From Chloroflexi bacterium 54-19 (GTDB taxonomy: Bacteria > Chloroflexota > Chloroflexia > Chloroheliales > Chloroheliaceae): a DNA stretch of 64,000 bases. Where the stretch lies: the NCBI GenBank assembly GCA_001898225.1, contig MKTJ01000030.1:1-64000 (forward strand), in the 5' to 3' direction. Every line of letters begins with the position of its first letter. Within the stretch, counting starts at the first letter, position 1. Position numbers and translations under genes: made by a program. This document shows positions 8,977 through 17,076 of this stretch, piece after piece. The notes beneath the pieces were generated by a model that was given only the letters and a program-made list of their open reading frames with translations, did not search any database and was not told the origin of the DNA.

Positions 8977-9918
8977 TTATTTTTCGTAATTGATGCCGTA
9001 CCGGAAAGGGTCGGTCTCGTCTATGAGCAGGTTGCTTTCCGCCGTGACATAGGCCCGCCCGGTGATGCTCGGCCAGGTTTTATCTTCTTCCAGGCGGTAG
9101 GTGGCTTCGAAGCGGCTCCCTACGATGCTTTCCTGGACCCAGACTTCGCCCGGCGCGAGTTTGCCATCGGCGGCCAGGCAGGCCACTTTCGCGCTGGTGC
9201 CCGTCCCGCAGGGTGAACGGTCGTAGGCTTTGCCGGGACACAACACGAAGTTCTTGCTATCGGCCCCGTTTTCGCCCGGTTGGTAGAGGATAACGTGTTC
9301 GACCAGCGCGCCGCCCGCCCCGGTAAACCCGGCTTCTTCGAGCGCCAGTCGCAACCGCCAGGTAAAATCGGTCAGGCGGTCGATATTTTCAAATTTTAGG
9401 TCTTGCCCGTGATTGTCCACCAGGAAGAACCAGTTGCCGCCCCAGGCAATATCGCCGGTAATTTCTCCGTAGCCGGGCAAATTCACCGTGACATCCTTGG
9501 CGTGGCGGTAGGCCGGGACATTATGGACCGTCACCCGCCCGTCCTCATGCAAACGGGTCGTGACCGTCCCGGCGGGGGTTTCGAGGCGGTGCTCGCCCGG
9601 TTTAATTTTGCCGAGATAACCAAGCGAGGTAATCACGCCGATGGTGCCGTGACCGCACATATCCAGGAAGGCGGCGTTATCGAAATAGATGACCCCGGCG
9701 GCGGAGGTTTCTTCGACCGGTTCACACAACAACGCCCCTACGATAACGTCCGAGCCGCGTGGTTCGTTTATCACTGCCGAGCGGAAATAGTCGTAATATT
9801 GTTTGAAAACCTTTTTTCGTTCGGCCATCGAGCCCCGGCCCAGGTCAGGACCGCCCGCCAGCACCAACCGGGTCGGTTCGCCCCCGGTGTGTGAGTCCAA
9901 AATGTTTATCTTCTGCAT
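8977..9918 (-). CDS. 4-hydroxyproline 2-epimerase (proline racemase family)
   Basis: 313-residue, cofactor-free epimerase; it should interconvert trans-4-hydroxy-L-proline and cis-4-hydroxy-D-proline, the first step of the pathway. Both catalytic cysteines are present: C88 in DMCGHG and C237 in DRSPCGTGTSA. This separates it from trans-3-hydroxyproline dehydratases, which have Thr at one of these places. The open frame continues 15 codons upstream, but ATG 9918 follows GGGAGG at suitable distance and gives the usual MQKINILDSHTGG start. First gene of the five-gene operon. Confidence 0.92.
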   Translation of the reverse strand: MQKINILDSHTGGEPTRLVLAGGPDLGRGSMAERKKVFKQYYDYFRSAVINEPRGSDVIVGALLCEPVEETSAAGVIYFDNAAFLDMCGHGTIGVITSLGYLGKIKPGEHRLETPAGTVTTRLHEDGRVTVHNVPAYRHAKDVTVNLPGYGEITGDIAWGGNWFFLVDNHGQDLKFENIDRLTDFTWRLRLALEEAGFTGAGGALVEHVILYQPGENGADSKNFVLCPGKAYDRSPCGTGTSAKVACLAADGKLAPGEVWVQESIVGSRFEATYRLEEDKTWPSITGRAYVTAESNLLIDETDPFRYGINYEK

Positions 9919-10125
9919 GCGCCGGTTAACCTCCCAAATTTTCTTTATGACCGGGTTTTTCAAATCTGACTTTCTTATTATATTTTCATAATATGTGAAA
10001 AAACTAAAAACTTTGCATTACCGGTCTATTGTAATTGGAAAAAGGGGTTTTGTCTTGTAAAATAATGGCAGGTGTGACGACGATTTTTGCATAGTCCCGA
10101 CTGGGATTTGCGGCCAGGAGGCAAC

Positions 10126-10866
10126 TTGGAAAAGGTCTTTGCAGGCAGTTTTGAGGATTTGGCCGACCCCTTTTACGCCCAGCTTTTATTCGATAAGCTG
10201 GACGATATGGTTTTCGTGGTTAAAGACCGTGAAGCCCGTTATGTGGCGGTCAATATGGCGCTGGTGCGGCGGTGCGGATTGCGGCACAAACACGAAATCA
10301 TTGGACGCTCGGCCTGGGATGTTTTCCCACCCTCGCTGGCCGCCAGCTATATCGAGCAGGACCGCTTTGTTATAGACCGCAACCAGCCGATTCTGGACCG
10401 CCTCGAATTGCATCTCTACGACAACCAGAAATCGGGCTGGTGCCTGACCGATAAATTCCCCCTGACGAATTCGTCCGGCGAAGTGGTGGGATTGGTAGGG
10501 TTGTCGCGGGATTTACAGATGCCGGACCAGAAACACCCGGTCTACCGGCGCATCGGGGCAGCGGTCGGCTACATCTACGAGCATTATTCCGAGGTTTTGA
10601 CGGTCGAACAACTGGCCGCCCTGACAGGCTGCTCGGTCGCCCAGTACGAACGCTATATCAAGCGGATTTTTAAGCTCACCCCCAAGCAACTTATCATAAA
10701 AATCAGACTTGAAGCGGCCACTAAACTGCTAGAGGAAAACTCTAATGTCGCCGAAATCGCCCACGCCTGCGGCTATAACGACCACAGTGCCTTTTCGCGC
10801 CAGTTCAAGGCCGTGGTCGGGCTATCTCCCCAGGCTTACCGCGAGCTAAAGTTGCGCCAGAAATAA
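10126..10866 (+). CDS. PAS-domain AraC-family regulator
   Basis: 246-residue regulator. A PAS sensor (about residues 15-130: LDDMVFVVKDREARYVAVNM) precedes a C-terminal AraC DNA-binding domain with two helix-turn-helices (LTVEQLAALTGCSVAQYERY and NVAEIAHACGYNDHSAFSRQ). The best start is the rare TTG at 10126, because AGGAGG (10116-10121) lies right before it; another in-frame TTG exists at 10087 without such a site. It is divergent from the hydroxyproline operon, so it is probably its activator. The effector is unknown; PAS-AraC proteins commonly bind small metabolites. Confidence 0.85.
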   Translation: MEKVFAGSFEDLADPFYAQLLFDKLDDMVFVVKDREARYVAVNMALVRRCGLRHKHEIIGRSAWDVFPPSLAASYIEQDRFVIDRNQPILDRLELHLYDNQKSGWCLTDKFPLTNSSGEVVGLVGLSRDLQMPDQKHPVYRRIGAAVGYIYEHYSEVLTVEQLAALTGCSVAQYERYIKRIFKLTPKQLIIKIRLEAATKLLEENSNVAEIAHACGYNDHSAFSRQFKAVVGLSPQAYRELKLRQK

Positions 10867-10875
10867 TCTTGAATG

Positions 10876-11979
10876 CTAAAGAATTCTAAAATAGAAGCTT
10901 TCGTTAAAGGAGATGGTCGGGCGGCGGGGCGGCGCGGTATTTAGCTGAACCGGCACCATCAGCGAATCTATCTTACTGTTATCCTCGATTTGATTTAACA
11001 TAATACGAAAGGCGTTCTGGGCGATAGCCTTGGTATCCTGCGACAGGTAACAGATATTGGCGTAACCGGGCGGGTCGAAAGAAACTACCTCGATATCCTG
11101 GCCGATTACCCGGCCCAATCGCTCCATCGCTTCGCAGGTTAGCTTCGTCATGTGGTAGTCCACGCAAAAACAGGCGGTCACGTCAGGATGGCTTTTGAAA
11201 AAATTGTAGACCATATCCCCTTCGCTTCCGCTCAGGATGACCTGGCGCGGCACGATGCACCAGTTGCTTTTATCAATCGGGATATTGTTCTCCATCAGGG
11301 TTGCGACAAAAGCTTCCCGGCGGTCCACCGTCGCCGAGTTGGTGCTGTCCGGTGAAATCAGGGCAATCTTTTTATGGTTGCGCCCGACCAGGTAAGCCAC
11401 CCCCATGCGGGTGCCGTTATAACCATCCGAATAGACGCTGCTGGTCTGGATATTTTTCAGGTAGCGGTCTACCAGCACTACCGGGAACCGGGCGATGGCT
11501 AATTTTAGGATTTCTTCGTTATACAGTTCGTTTATAGTAGGCAGAATAAAAAGCCCCTTTGCACCAACCTCTAAAAACTTCTGGATCGCGGTCGACTCTT
11601 CTTCCAACTTTTCGTGCGAAATCTTGACCAGCAACTGGAAACCGTTCTGGTATATCAACTTTTCCAGGTATTGAAAAAGCTCGATTTCGACCGGCATCAC
11701 CATGGTCGGGAAAATCAGGCCGATTAGGCCGCCCCCCTTATGCTTGTTGGGGTCGGGGCTGGTCTGCTCCGAAACGAAGGAGCCTTTCCCCTTTATCCGG
11801 TAAATCAACCCTTCCTCGGCCAGCCCGATAAGGGCGTGTTTGGAGGTAATCTGGCTGACGTTAAAACTCTCGGCCAGTTCTTTCTCGGAAGGGACTCTAT
11901 CCCCCGGCTTGAGTTTGCCTAACTTGATCTGGTTGGTAATGTCGCTTTGAATCTGTTTGTACAACGCTGCTTTATTCAT
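10876..11979 (-). CDS. GntR-LacI hybrid transcriptional regulator
   Basis: 367-residue regulator that joins a GntR-type winged helix (about residues 5-70: GDRVPSEKELAESFNVSQIT then GKGSFV) to a LacI-like periplasmic-binding sensor domain (about residues 80-365). Such AraR-type hybrids bind sugars such as arabinose. It is divergent from an ABC importer/glycosidase operon, and the shared control region carries palindromes suited to dimer binding, so it probably represses that operon and itself. It ends 10 bp from the end of the AraC gene with no clear terminator between. Confidence 0.87.
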   Translation of the reverse strand: MNKAALYKQIQSDITNQIKLGKLKPGDRVPSEKELAESFNVSQITSKHALIGLAEEGLIYRIKGKGSFVSEQTSPDPNKHKGGGLIGLIFPTMVMPVEIELFQYLEKLIYQNGFQLLVKISHEKLEEESTAIQKFLEVGAKGLFILPTINELYNEEILKLAIARFPVVLVDRYLKNIQTSSVYSDGYNGTRMGVAYLVGRNHKKIALISPDSTNSATVDRREAFVATLMENNIPIDKSNWCIVPRQVILSGSEGDMVYNFFKSHPDVTACFCVDYHMTKLTCEAMERLGRVIGQDIEVVSFDPPGYANICYLSQDTKAIAQNAFRIMLNQIEDNSKIDSLMVPVQLNTAPPRRPTISFNESFYFRIL

Positions 11980-12058
11980 ATTTTCCTGTATTAGCCCTAA
12001 TTCATTTTTGGTATGGACACAAACCCTTTAGCCTGGAGGGACAACACCGGGAAACCAA

Positions 12059-12072
12059 CTTAGTATACTAGG
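12059..12072. promoter_or_regulatory. Palindromic operator 1 in gntR/ABC control region
   Basis: CTTAGTATACTAGG has a perfect 10-bp palindromic core (TAGTATACTA). Its two halves, CTTAGTA and TACTAGG, recur as reverse complements in the second site at 12171-12184. It lies about 80 bp upstream of the GntR-hybrid start, so it is a likely autoregulatory site. Confidence 0.6.
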
Positions 12073-12158
12073 TAGGAACAACCTCTGGGACATATATCCA
12101 TATTAGTATATCATGCCTTTATGAAAATTTCTTATTTATATACTTTAATTCCTGTAAA

Positions 12159-12188
12159 TTGCATAAATTATACTAAGCCTAGTATATA
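12159..12188 (+). promoter_or_regulatory. Promoter of ABC/glycosidase operon with operator 2 in the spacer
   Basis: TTGCAT (12159-12164), an 18-bp spacer and TATATA (12183-12188). The spacer contains the palindrome TACTAAGCCTAGTA (12171-12184), so repressor binding would block RNA polymerase directly. It lies 65 bp before the first permease. Assignment to the GntR hybrid is inferred from position. Confidence 0.6.
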
Positions 12189-12252
12189 CAATATCGAGAT
12201 TCTATTATACTATCAGTTATATAACACACCCAATTAAGGAAGGCTTATCTCA

Positions 12253-13176
12253 ATGTTGAAGATAACAAAGTATCAGCAGATAACCAGGTATCAAAGAAGA
12301 AAAAGGTTTGAACTGGCCCCCTATTTGTTTGTACTTCCGGCCATTCTCTTTATTATTCTCCTGGCGATAATCCCAATCCTTTATTCCCTGGTTATCAGTT
12401 TTCAATCATACCGTCTGGGCGCGCCAGACAGCGCAATCCGTTTCAACGGCCTGGACAACTATATCAAGATACTTTCTAATCCGACTTTTATTGGCTCGAT
12501 TGGTTGGACTTTTACCTTCGCTTTCATCTCGGTCTCGGTCAACCTGGTGCTCGGCCTGAGCGTCGCGCTCGTCCTCAATCACCGGGTCATGCAAAAAGGC
12601 TTCAAAATCTTTCGGAGCTTGTTTATCCTGCCGCTAATGTTAGCGCCGGTCGTGTCGGCCATCATGTGGAAGGTTCTCTTTGCCGCCATCTACGGGCCGG
12701 TCAACTATGTCATCAGCGTGCTGGGGTTGCCTTCGGTTAGCTGGATTGGAGATGAACTCCCGGCCAAGATTGCTATCCTGGTCATTGACATCTGGAGTTC
12801 TACGCCGTTTTGTGTCCTTATCTTCCTGGCGGCCTTCCAGACCATTCCGACCGACCTTATCGAAGCGGCGCGGATTGACGGGGCCAGCAAAAGCACCATC
12901 CTTTTCAGGATTAACCTGCCGATAATTCGCAACTTTATTGCCCTGATAGTCTCAATCAGGGTGATGGACGCCCTGCGGGTCTTCGACTCGGTTATCGTCT
13001 TTACCAATGGCGGGCCGGGCAACTCCACCGAAACCATCGGCACGGTTATCTACAAGACTGCCTTCCGCTATTCCGATATAGGCGGTGGCTCTGCCGGGGC
13101 CTTTATTTTCTTTGTCATAATTGTGGCATTCACCTTGATTTTCTTGAAGTTGTCCAGTAGAAACGTTGAAGTTTAG
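12253..13176 (+). CDS. Sugar ABC transporter permease (MalF-like)
   Basis: 307-residue inner-membrane permease with about six membrane spans. The cytoplasmic EAA loop that docks on the ATPase is present (EAARIDGASKSTILFRINLP, about residues 203-222). AAGGAAGG lies before the ATG. First gene of an operon with a second permease, a binding protein and two glycosidases, so it most likely imports an oligosaccharide. No ATPase is encoded here; importers of this type often share a common MsmK-like ATPase encoded elsewhere. Confidence 0.92.
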   Translation: MLKITKYQQITRYQRRKRFELAPYLFVLPAILFIILLAIIPILYSLVISFQSYRLGAPDSAIRFNGLDNYIKILSNPTFIGSIGWTFTFAFISVSVNLVLGLSVALVLNHRVMQKGFKIFRSLFILPLMLAPVVSAIMWKVLFAAIYGPVNYVISVLGLPSVSWIGDELPAKIAILVIDIWSSTPFCVLIFLAAFQTIPTDLIEAARIDGASKSTILFRINLPIIRNFIALIVSIRVMDALRVFDSVIVFTNGGPGNSTETIGTVIYKTAFRYSDIGGGSAGAFIFFVIIVAFTLIFLKLSSRNVEV

Positions 13177-13248
13177 CTTTTTACTGTAAGCGATAGCCAG
13201 GTTTCGACCACCGAATATACCAGGCGCTTGGAGCGAGAGTAAAAGATT

Positions 13249-14082
13249 ATGAGAACATCAAGATTAGAGAGGATTTGGATTTATTTCCTGGTAGTCGTCT
13301 TCATGCTGTTCTTTACCTTCCCGATTTACTGGGCAGTGACGACTTCTTTCAAGAGTCCCGACCGGATTTTAACCTTGCCGCCGGAGGTCTTTCCCTACAG
13401 CCCGACCACCGACAATTACAACGAGGTTATCAATAACAACCAGATGGGCCTCTACTTTCTCAACAGCCTGTTCGTGGCAGTCAGCACGACCATTGTCTCG
13501 GTCCTGATAGCTGCCCTGGCGGGTTACGGTTTCTCCCGGTTTCGCTTCCGGGGTAAGTATTTCTGGTTGTACCTGATACTGGCGATTCGGACGGTGCCGG
13601 GCCTGGTCTTTACCCTACCCTACTTCGTCATCTTCGACAAGATTGGCCTGCTGGATACGCTCACCGGCTTAATCGTGGTCTATATCACGGCCACTTTGCC
13701 CCTGGCAGTCTGGCTTTTCGTAGGGTTTTACGACAAGATACCTACCGACATTTATGACGCCGCCAAAATAGACGGGTGCGGTCAGCTTCAAATGTTCGGC
13801 CAGGTGGCCCTGCCGCTGGTTGTGCCGGGGATAGTGGTGACTTCTATCCTGAATTTTCTCGCGGCCTACAACGAATTTGGCACCGCCTTAATCTTGATTT
13901 TCAGTGACAACAACAAAACTTTACCTTTAGCCATCGCAGGGTTAATCCAGCTTCAGAAGGATACCCCCTTTGGAACGCTTTCGGCGGCAGGTACCATTGC
14001 AATTATACCGGCCTTTCTGCTATCTATTTTCGCTCAGAAGTACCTGGTCAGCGGCTTTACGGCTGGCGCCGTCAAGGGTTAA
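13249..14082 (+). CDS. Sugar ABC transporter permease (MalG-like)
   Basis: 277-residue permease, partner of the preceding MalF-like gene. It has about six membrane spans, the MalG-type N terminus (FTFPIYWAVTTSFKSPD) and an EAA-type loop (YDAAKIDGCGQLQMFGQVAL). It lies 72 bp after the first permease. A 9-bp perfect hairpin (14162-14187) separates it from the binding-protein gene that follows. Confidence 0.92.
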   Translation: MRTSRLERIWIYFLVVVFMLFFTFPIYWAVTTSFKSPDRILTLPPEVFPYSPTTDNYNEVINNNQMGLYFLNSLFVAVSTTIVSVLIAALAGYGFSRFRFRGKYFWLYLILAIRTVPGLVFTLPYFVIFDKIGLLDTLTGLIVVYITATLPLAVWLFVGFYDKIPTDIYDAAKIDGCGQLQMFGQVALPLVVPGIVVTSILNFLAAYNEFGTALILIFSDNNKTLPLAIAGLIQLQKDTPFGTLSAAGTIAIIPAFLLSIFAQKYLVSGFTAGAVKG

Positions 14083-14161
14083 GACATTAGCCAGCCCTGA
14101 GTAAAAGCCCAACCAGGCCAACGTTACAGCATGCAAGCACGTTAACGGAATCGTACCAAGC

Positions 14162-14187
14162 CTTTTACATCCGGCTCGATGTAAAAG
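14162..14187 (+). other. Intercistronic stem-loop before binding-protein gene
   Basis: CTTTTACAT (14162-14170) pairs perfectly with ATGTAAAAG (14179-14187) around an 8-nt loop, 35 bp before the binding-protein ATG. Only a short T tract follows, so partial termination or protection of the binding-protein mRNA is more likely than full termination. Confidence 0.55.
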
Positions 14188-14222
14188 TTTATTAAGTGTT
14201 AGCTTTTTCAAGGAGGATAACG

Positions 14223-15737
14223 ATGTCTGAACAATCCAAACAACGGCTAAGTCGCCGCAAGTTCGTGGCCCTGACAGGGGGCATCCTGGTCACCAGTGGT
14301 ATTTTAGCGGCCTGCGGTGACAACACCGCCACCCCTGCCACCTCGGCTACTACCGCCGCCAGTGGCACCGCTACCACTGCCGCCGCCGGAGCTACCACCG
14401 CCGCCGCTACGACTGCGGCCCCGACCGCCAGCGCTGCCCCGGAAGTTTTCGGGATTAAGCTCAAAGACCTGGATAGCGGCGGCACCCTGAAAGGCCAGTA
14501 CGCCGGTAAAAAGCTGGTCTTTGTCACGGCGGACGGCGATTTGACCACCGCTATCAAAGAAGTTATTCCTTATTTCCAGAAAGTTTCCGGGGCTACCGTA
14601 GAAATGCAAACCTTCCCCGGCGATTCCTTTATGGAAAAAGTCCAGCTCGATTTGCAGGTCGGCCATCACTTTGACGGCATGGCTATGCCTATCGCTAACC
14701 TGCACGGCTACGCTTACGCCAATCAAATCCAGGACCTGACTCCCTTTACCACCGGTAAAATCGCCAGCCCGAACCTGGATATGGCCGATTTTGTACCGGC
14801 CCTGCTCGAAACCTACGGCAAGTACCAGGGCAAACTGGTGGCCCTGCCCTATAAGCCGGACGTGCAGCTTTTCTTCTATCGCAAGGACATCTTTGAAGAC
14901 CCCAAAATGCAGGCCGCCTTCAAAGCCAAAAACAACACCGATTTGAAGGTTCCTACCACCATGGAAGAACTCAAAACGGTCGCGGCCTTCTTTACCAAGA
15001 GCCTCAATCCCGATTCGCCGACCGATTACGGCTTTAGCTCGATGGGTTCCAAGTCCAACAGTCGCTGGAACTGGACCAACCGCCTGGGTGCTTACGGAGC
15101 GAAGGATTTTGACGCCACCACTTTCCAACCGGCCTTTAATAACGACGGTGGGGTCAAAGCTCTCCAGGACGTAATTGACCTGAAGAAGTACGCGCCCAAG
15201 GAATGGCTGGAACTCCAGTGGGATAATGGCAACAAGTTATTTTCGGACGGCAAGGTAGCCATGATGGAGCAGTGGCCGGGCCTCTACATCATCTCACAGA
15301 CCGATACCTCGCCGGTCAAGGGCAAGGTTGGAGTGGCCGTGACGCCCGGCGGTTCCCCGACCCTCGGCGGCTGGGGTTTTGCCATCACCAGCACCACCAA
15401 GGAACCGGAACTGGCTTACAAGTTTATCGAGTTCCTTTCCGGCAAGGACATGCAGTTGCTGATGGTGCAGCATACTATCGACCCGACCCGAACCTCCAAC
15501 TACAACCGGCCTGAGGTCGCGTCTTCCAACCCGGTCTACCCGGTGCTGTTCAAGTCGTTTGCGGCTGGCAAAATCCTGGCCGATGTCGATATTCCGGGCC
15601 TGGTCACCAAGCTGAACGACGTGGAAGAACTCTACGTCCAGTCGGCTCTCAAGGGTGATTTGACCCCGAAACAGGCGCTGGAAAAGATGGCCGGTGATTT
15701 CGTCAACGAAGTCAAAGCCGCCGGGTTGCAGAAGTAA
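14223..15737 (+). CDS. Sugar-binding lipoprotein of ABC importer (Tat-type signal)
   Basis: 504-residue extracellular solute-binding protein (family 1 type). The N terminus has a twin-arginine motif (SRRKFV, residues 10-15), a hydrophobic stretch and a lipobox LAAC with lipid-bearing C31, followed by an Ala/Thr-rich linker of about 45 residues and then the two-lobed binding domain. ATG 14223 follows AAGGAGGATAACG; the frame opens nine codons earlier without a ribosome site. Unusually for such operons the binding protein comes after both permeases. Its first 31 residues are nearly identical in layout to the binding protein at 40710. Confidence 0.92.
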   Translation: MSEQSKQRLSRRKFVALTGGILVTSGILAACGDNTATPATSATTAASGTATTAAAGATTAAATTAAPTASAAPEVFGIKLKDLDSGGTLKGQYAGKKLVFVTADGDLTTAIKEVIPYFQKVSGATVEMQTFPGDSFMEKVQLDLQVGHHFDGMAMPIANLHGYAYANQIQDLTPFTTGKIASPNLDMADFVPALLETYGKYQGKLVALPYKPDVQLFFYRKDIFEDPKMQAAFKAKNNTDLKVPTTMEELKTVAAFFTKSLNPDSPTDYGFSSMGSKSNSRWNWTNRLGAYGAKDFDATTFQPAFNNDGGVKALQDVIDLKKYAPKEWLELQWDNGNKLFSDGKVAMMEQWPGLYIISQTDTSPVKGKVGVAVTPGGSPTLGGWGFAITSTTKEPELAYKFIEFLSGKDMQLLMVQHTIDPTRTSNYNRPEVASSNPVYPVLFKSFAAGKILADVDIPGLVTKLNDVEELYVQSALKGDLTPKQALEKMAGDFVNEVKAAGLQK

Positions 15738-15761
15738 CTTCGCTAAACCAAACTAACGAGC

Positions 15762-15845
15762 GGCAGGTAAGGGATGGAGTTGGCCAGGGCTATCCCTGGC
15801 TACCCCGGTTAACTCAGGACAACCCAGGCAAATCCTTTACCTGCC
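15762..15845 (+). other. Compound stem-loop between binding protein and glycosidase
   Basis: Outer arms GGCAGGTAAGGGAT (15762-15775) and AATCCTTTACCTGCC (15831-15845) enclose a perfect inner hairpin GCCAGGG-CTAT-CCCTGGC (15783-15800). There is no T tract. The position after the highly expressed binding-protein gene suggests mRNA stabilisation or partial attenuation. Confidence 0.5.
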
Positions 15846-15870
15846 CAAGGGCAAACAGGAGGCTCTTAAA

Positions 15871-16959
15871 ATGGACCGAATCGGAGACCTGGTCCGGTGG
15901 GAACCAGCCATCTTGATTCACAACCAGCCCCATTATGAAGGGGCCGGGTTAGATGCCCGGCAAATCGCGCCGGGCCAGTTCGGCTCGCAGTATCCCCGCA
16001 TGACCCGGTTAGCAACGGGAGATTGGATCCTTGTCTACACCATCTATGACAACAATGGCTACACTTTCGACCCTACAGGCGGGAATAAACTGGAAGTAGC
16101 CATTAGCCATGATAACGCCCGGACCTGGCAAACTCTCGCTCAGCTTGCCGACCCGGGACGCGACCTCGATAACGGCCAGATTATCGAACTGGCTGGCGGT
16201 ACTCTGCTCCTGGCGATGCGTTCGGTACGCTGGCAGGAGTCCTACCGCCTGCCGGTCTACCGGAGCCAGGACGGAGGCCGGACCTGGGCTTTTTTAAGCA
16301 CTATTGACGAAGCCGAGGGAGAGCCCGGCAGTTTAGGTGACCCGGATAAGGGCATTTACGAGCCACATTTTTATAGGCTCGCCGACGGAACCCTTTCCGT
16401 AATGTACGCCAGTGAAAAGCATGTCACCGAAGAACCTTCTTACAGCCAGATAATTTCGCAAAAGGTCTCGGAGGATGGCGGTCGCACCTGGGGACCGGAA
16501 ATCTGGGTCGCCTGGGATACAGAAGATGCCAGGGCGCGTCCCGGTATGCCGGTCTGGGGAAAATTGGCCGACGGCAGCTACATGGTCGTCTTTGAAGTGT
16601 GCGGCACGAAGGATTGCAACGTTTACTTCAAACGGTCGAAAGACGGAATCAGTTGGGAACCGGGTCTGGGACAACCCATCCCCGACCAGATGGGAGGCCC
16701 CTATCTTGAAATAGCCCCCGATAATACGCTTTTCGTAACCTCCAACTCCCAGCAACTCTCCTATTCCTTTGATGCCGGTGAAACCTGGTACACCAACCGG
16801 GAGGCTCCCTGGGAAGCCTGGTGGGTGAAGGAAAATGTCTGGTCGAGCGTCTATTGGACCGGGGAAAAGGAAATTGCCCACCTGACTTCGGCGGCCCGGT
16901 CGGCGCGTGGTGAACCCGGCCAGGGCCATAATATCCAGGTCCGGTTCGGACATTATTAG
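15871..16959 (+). CDS. BNR/Asp-box glycosidase, sialidase-like (possibly GH93-type exo-arabinanase)
   Basis: 362-residue beta-propeller protein. At least four Asp-box repeats (S-x-D-x-x-x-T-W) are visible: SHDNARTW, SQDGGRTW, SEDGGRTW and SFDAGETW, plus a degenerate SKDGISW. The N-terminal SQYPRMTRL stretch resembles the start of such propellers. IYEPHF and VVFEVCG supply conserved-looking acidic residues like those of GH93 exo-1,5-arabinanases; a GH33 sialidase is the alternative, but the typical Arg triad cannot be confirmed. There is no signal peptide, so it acts in the cytoplasm on sugar brought in by the upstream importer. AGGAGG lies before the ATG. Confidence 0.75.
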   Translation: MDRIGDLVRWEPAILIHNQPHYEGAGLDARQIAPGQFGSQYPRMTRLATGDWILVYTIYDNNGYTFDPTGGNKLEVAISHDNARTWQTLAQLADPGRDLDNGQIIELAGGTLLLAMRSVRWQESYRLPVYRSQDGGRTWAFLSTIDEAEGEPGSLGDPDKGIYEPHFYRLADGTLSVMYASEKHVTEEPSYSQIISQKVSEDGGRTWGPEIWVAWDTEDARARPGMPVWGKLADGSYMVVFEVCGTKDCNVYFKRSKDGISWEPGLGQPIPDQMGGPYLEIAPDNTLFVTSNSQQLSYSFDAGETWYTNREAPWEAWWVKENVWSSVYWTGEKEIAHLTSAARSARGEPGQGHNIQVRFGHY

Positions 16960-17076
16960 CAAAGAATATTCACGACTTTCGCTTTGCGGCTGGAAATGCC
17001 AGCGTATCGGCGCTAAACCACCTCAAAGAGAGTGTTTCAGGCGAAAGTCCTGATATGGAAGAAAAGGACTTATACT

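Noticed and set aside
8977..9918. Trans-3-hydroxyproline dehydratase
   Set aside because: Both catalytic Cys are present (C88, C237), whereas the dehydratase has Thr in one place.
14304..15128. 274-codon minus-strand frame opposite the sugar-binding protein
   Set aside because: Its Gly/Ser-rich end is just the antisense of the Ala/Thr linker; no family resemblance.
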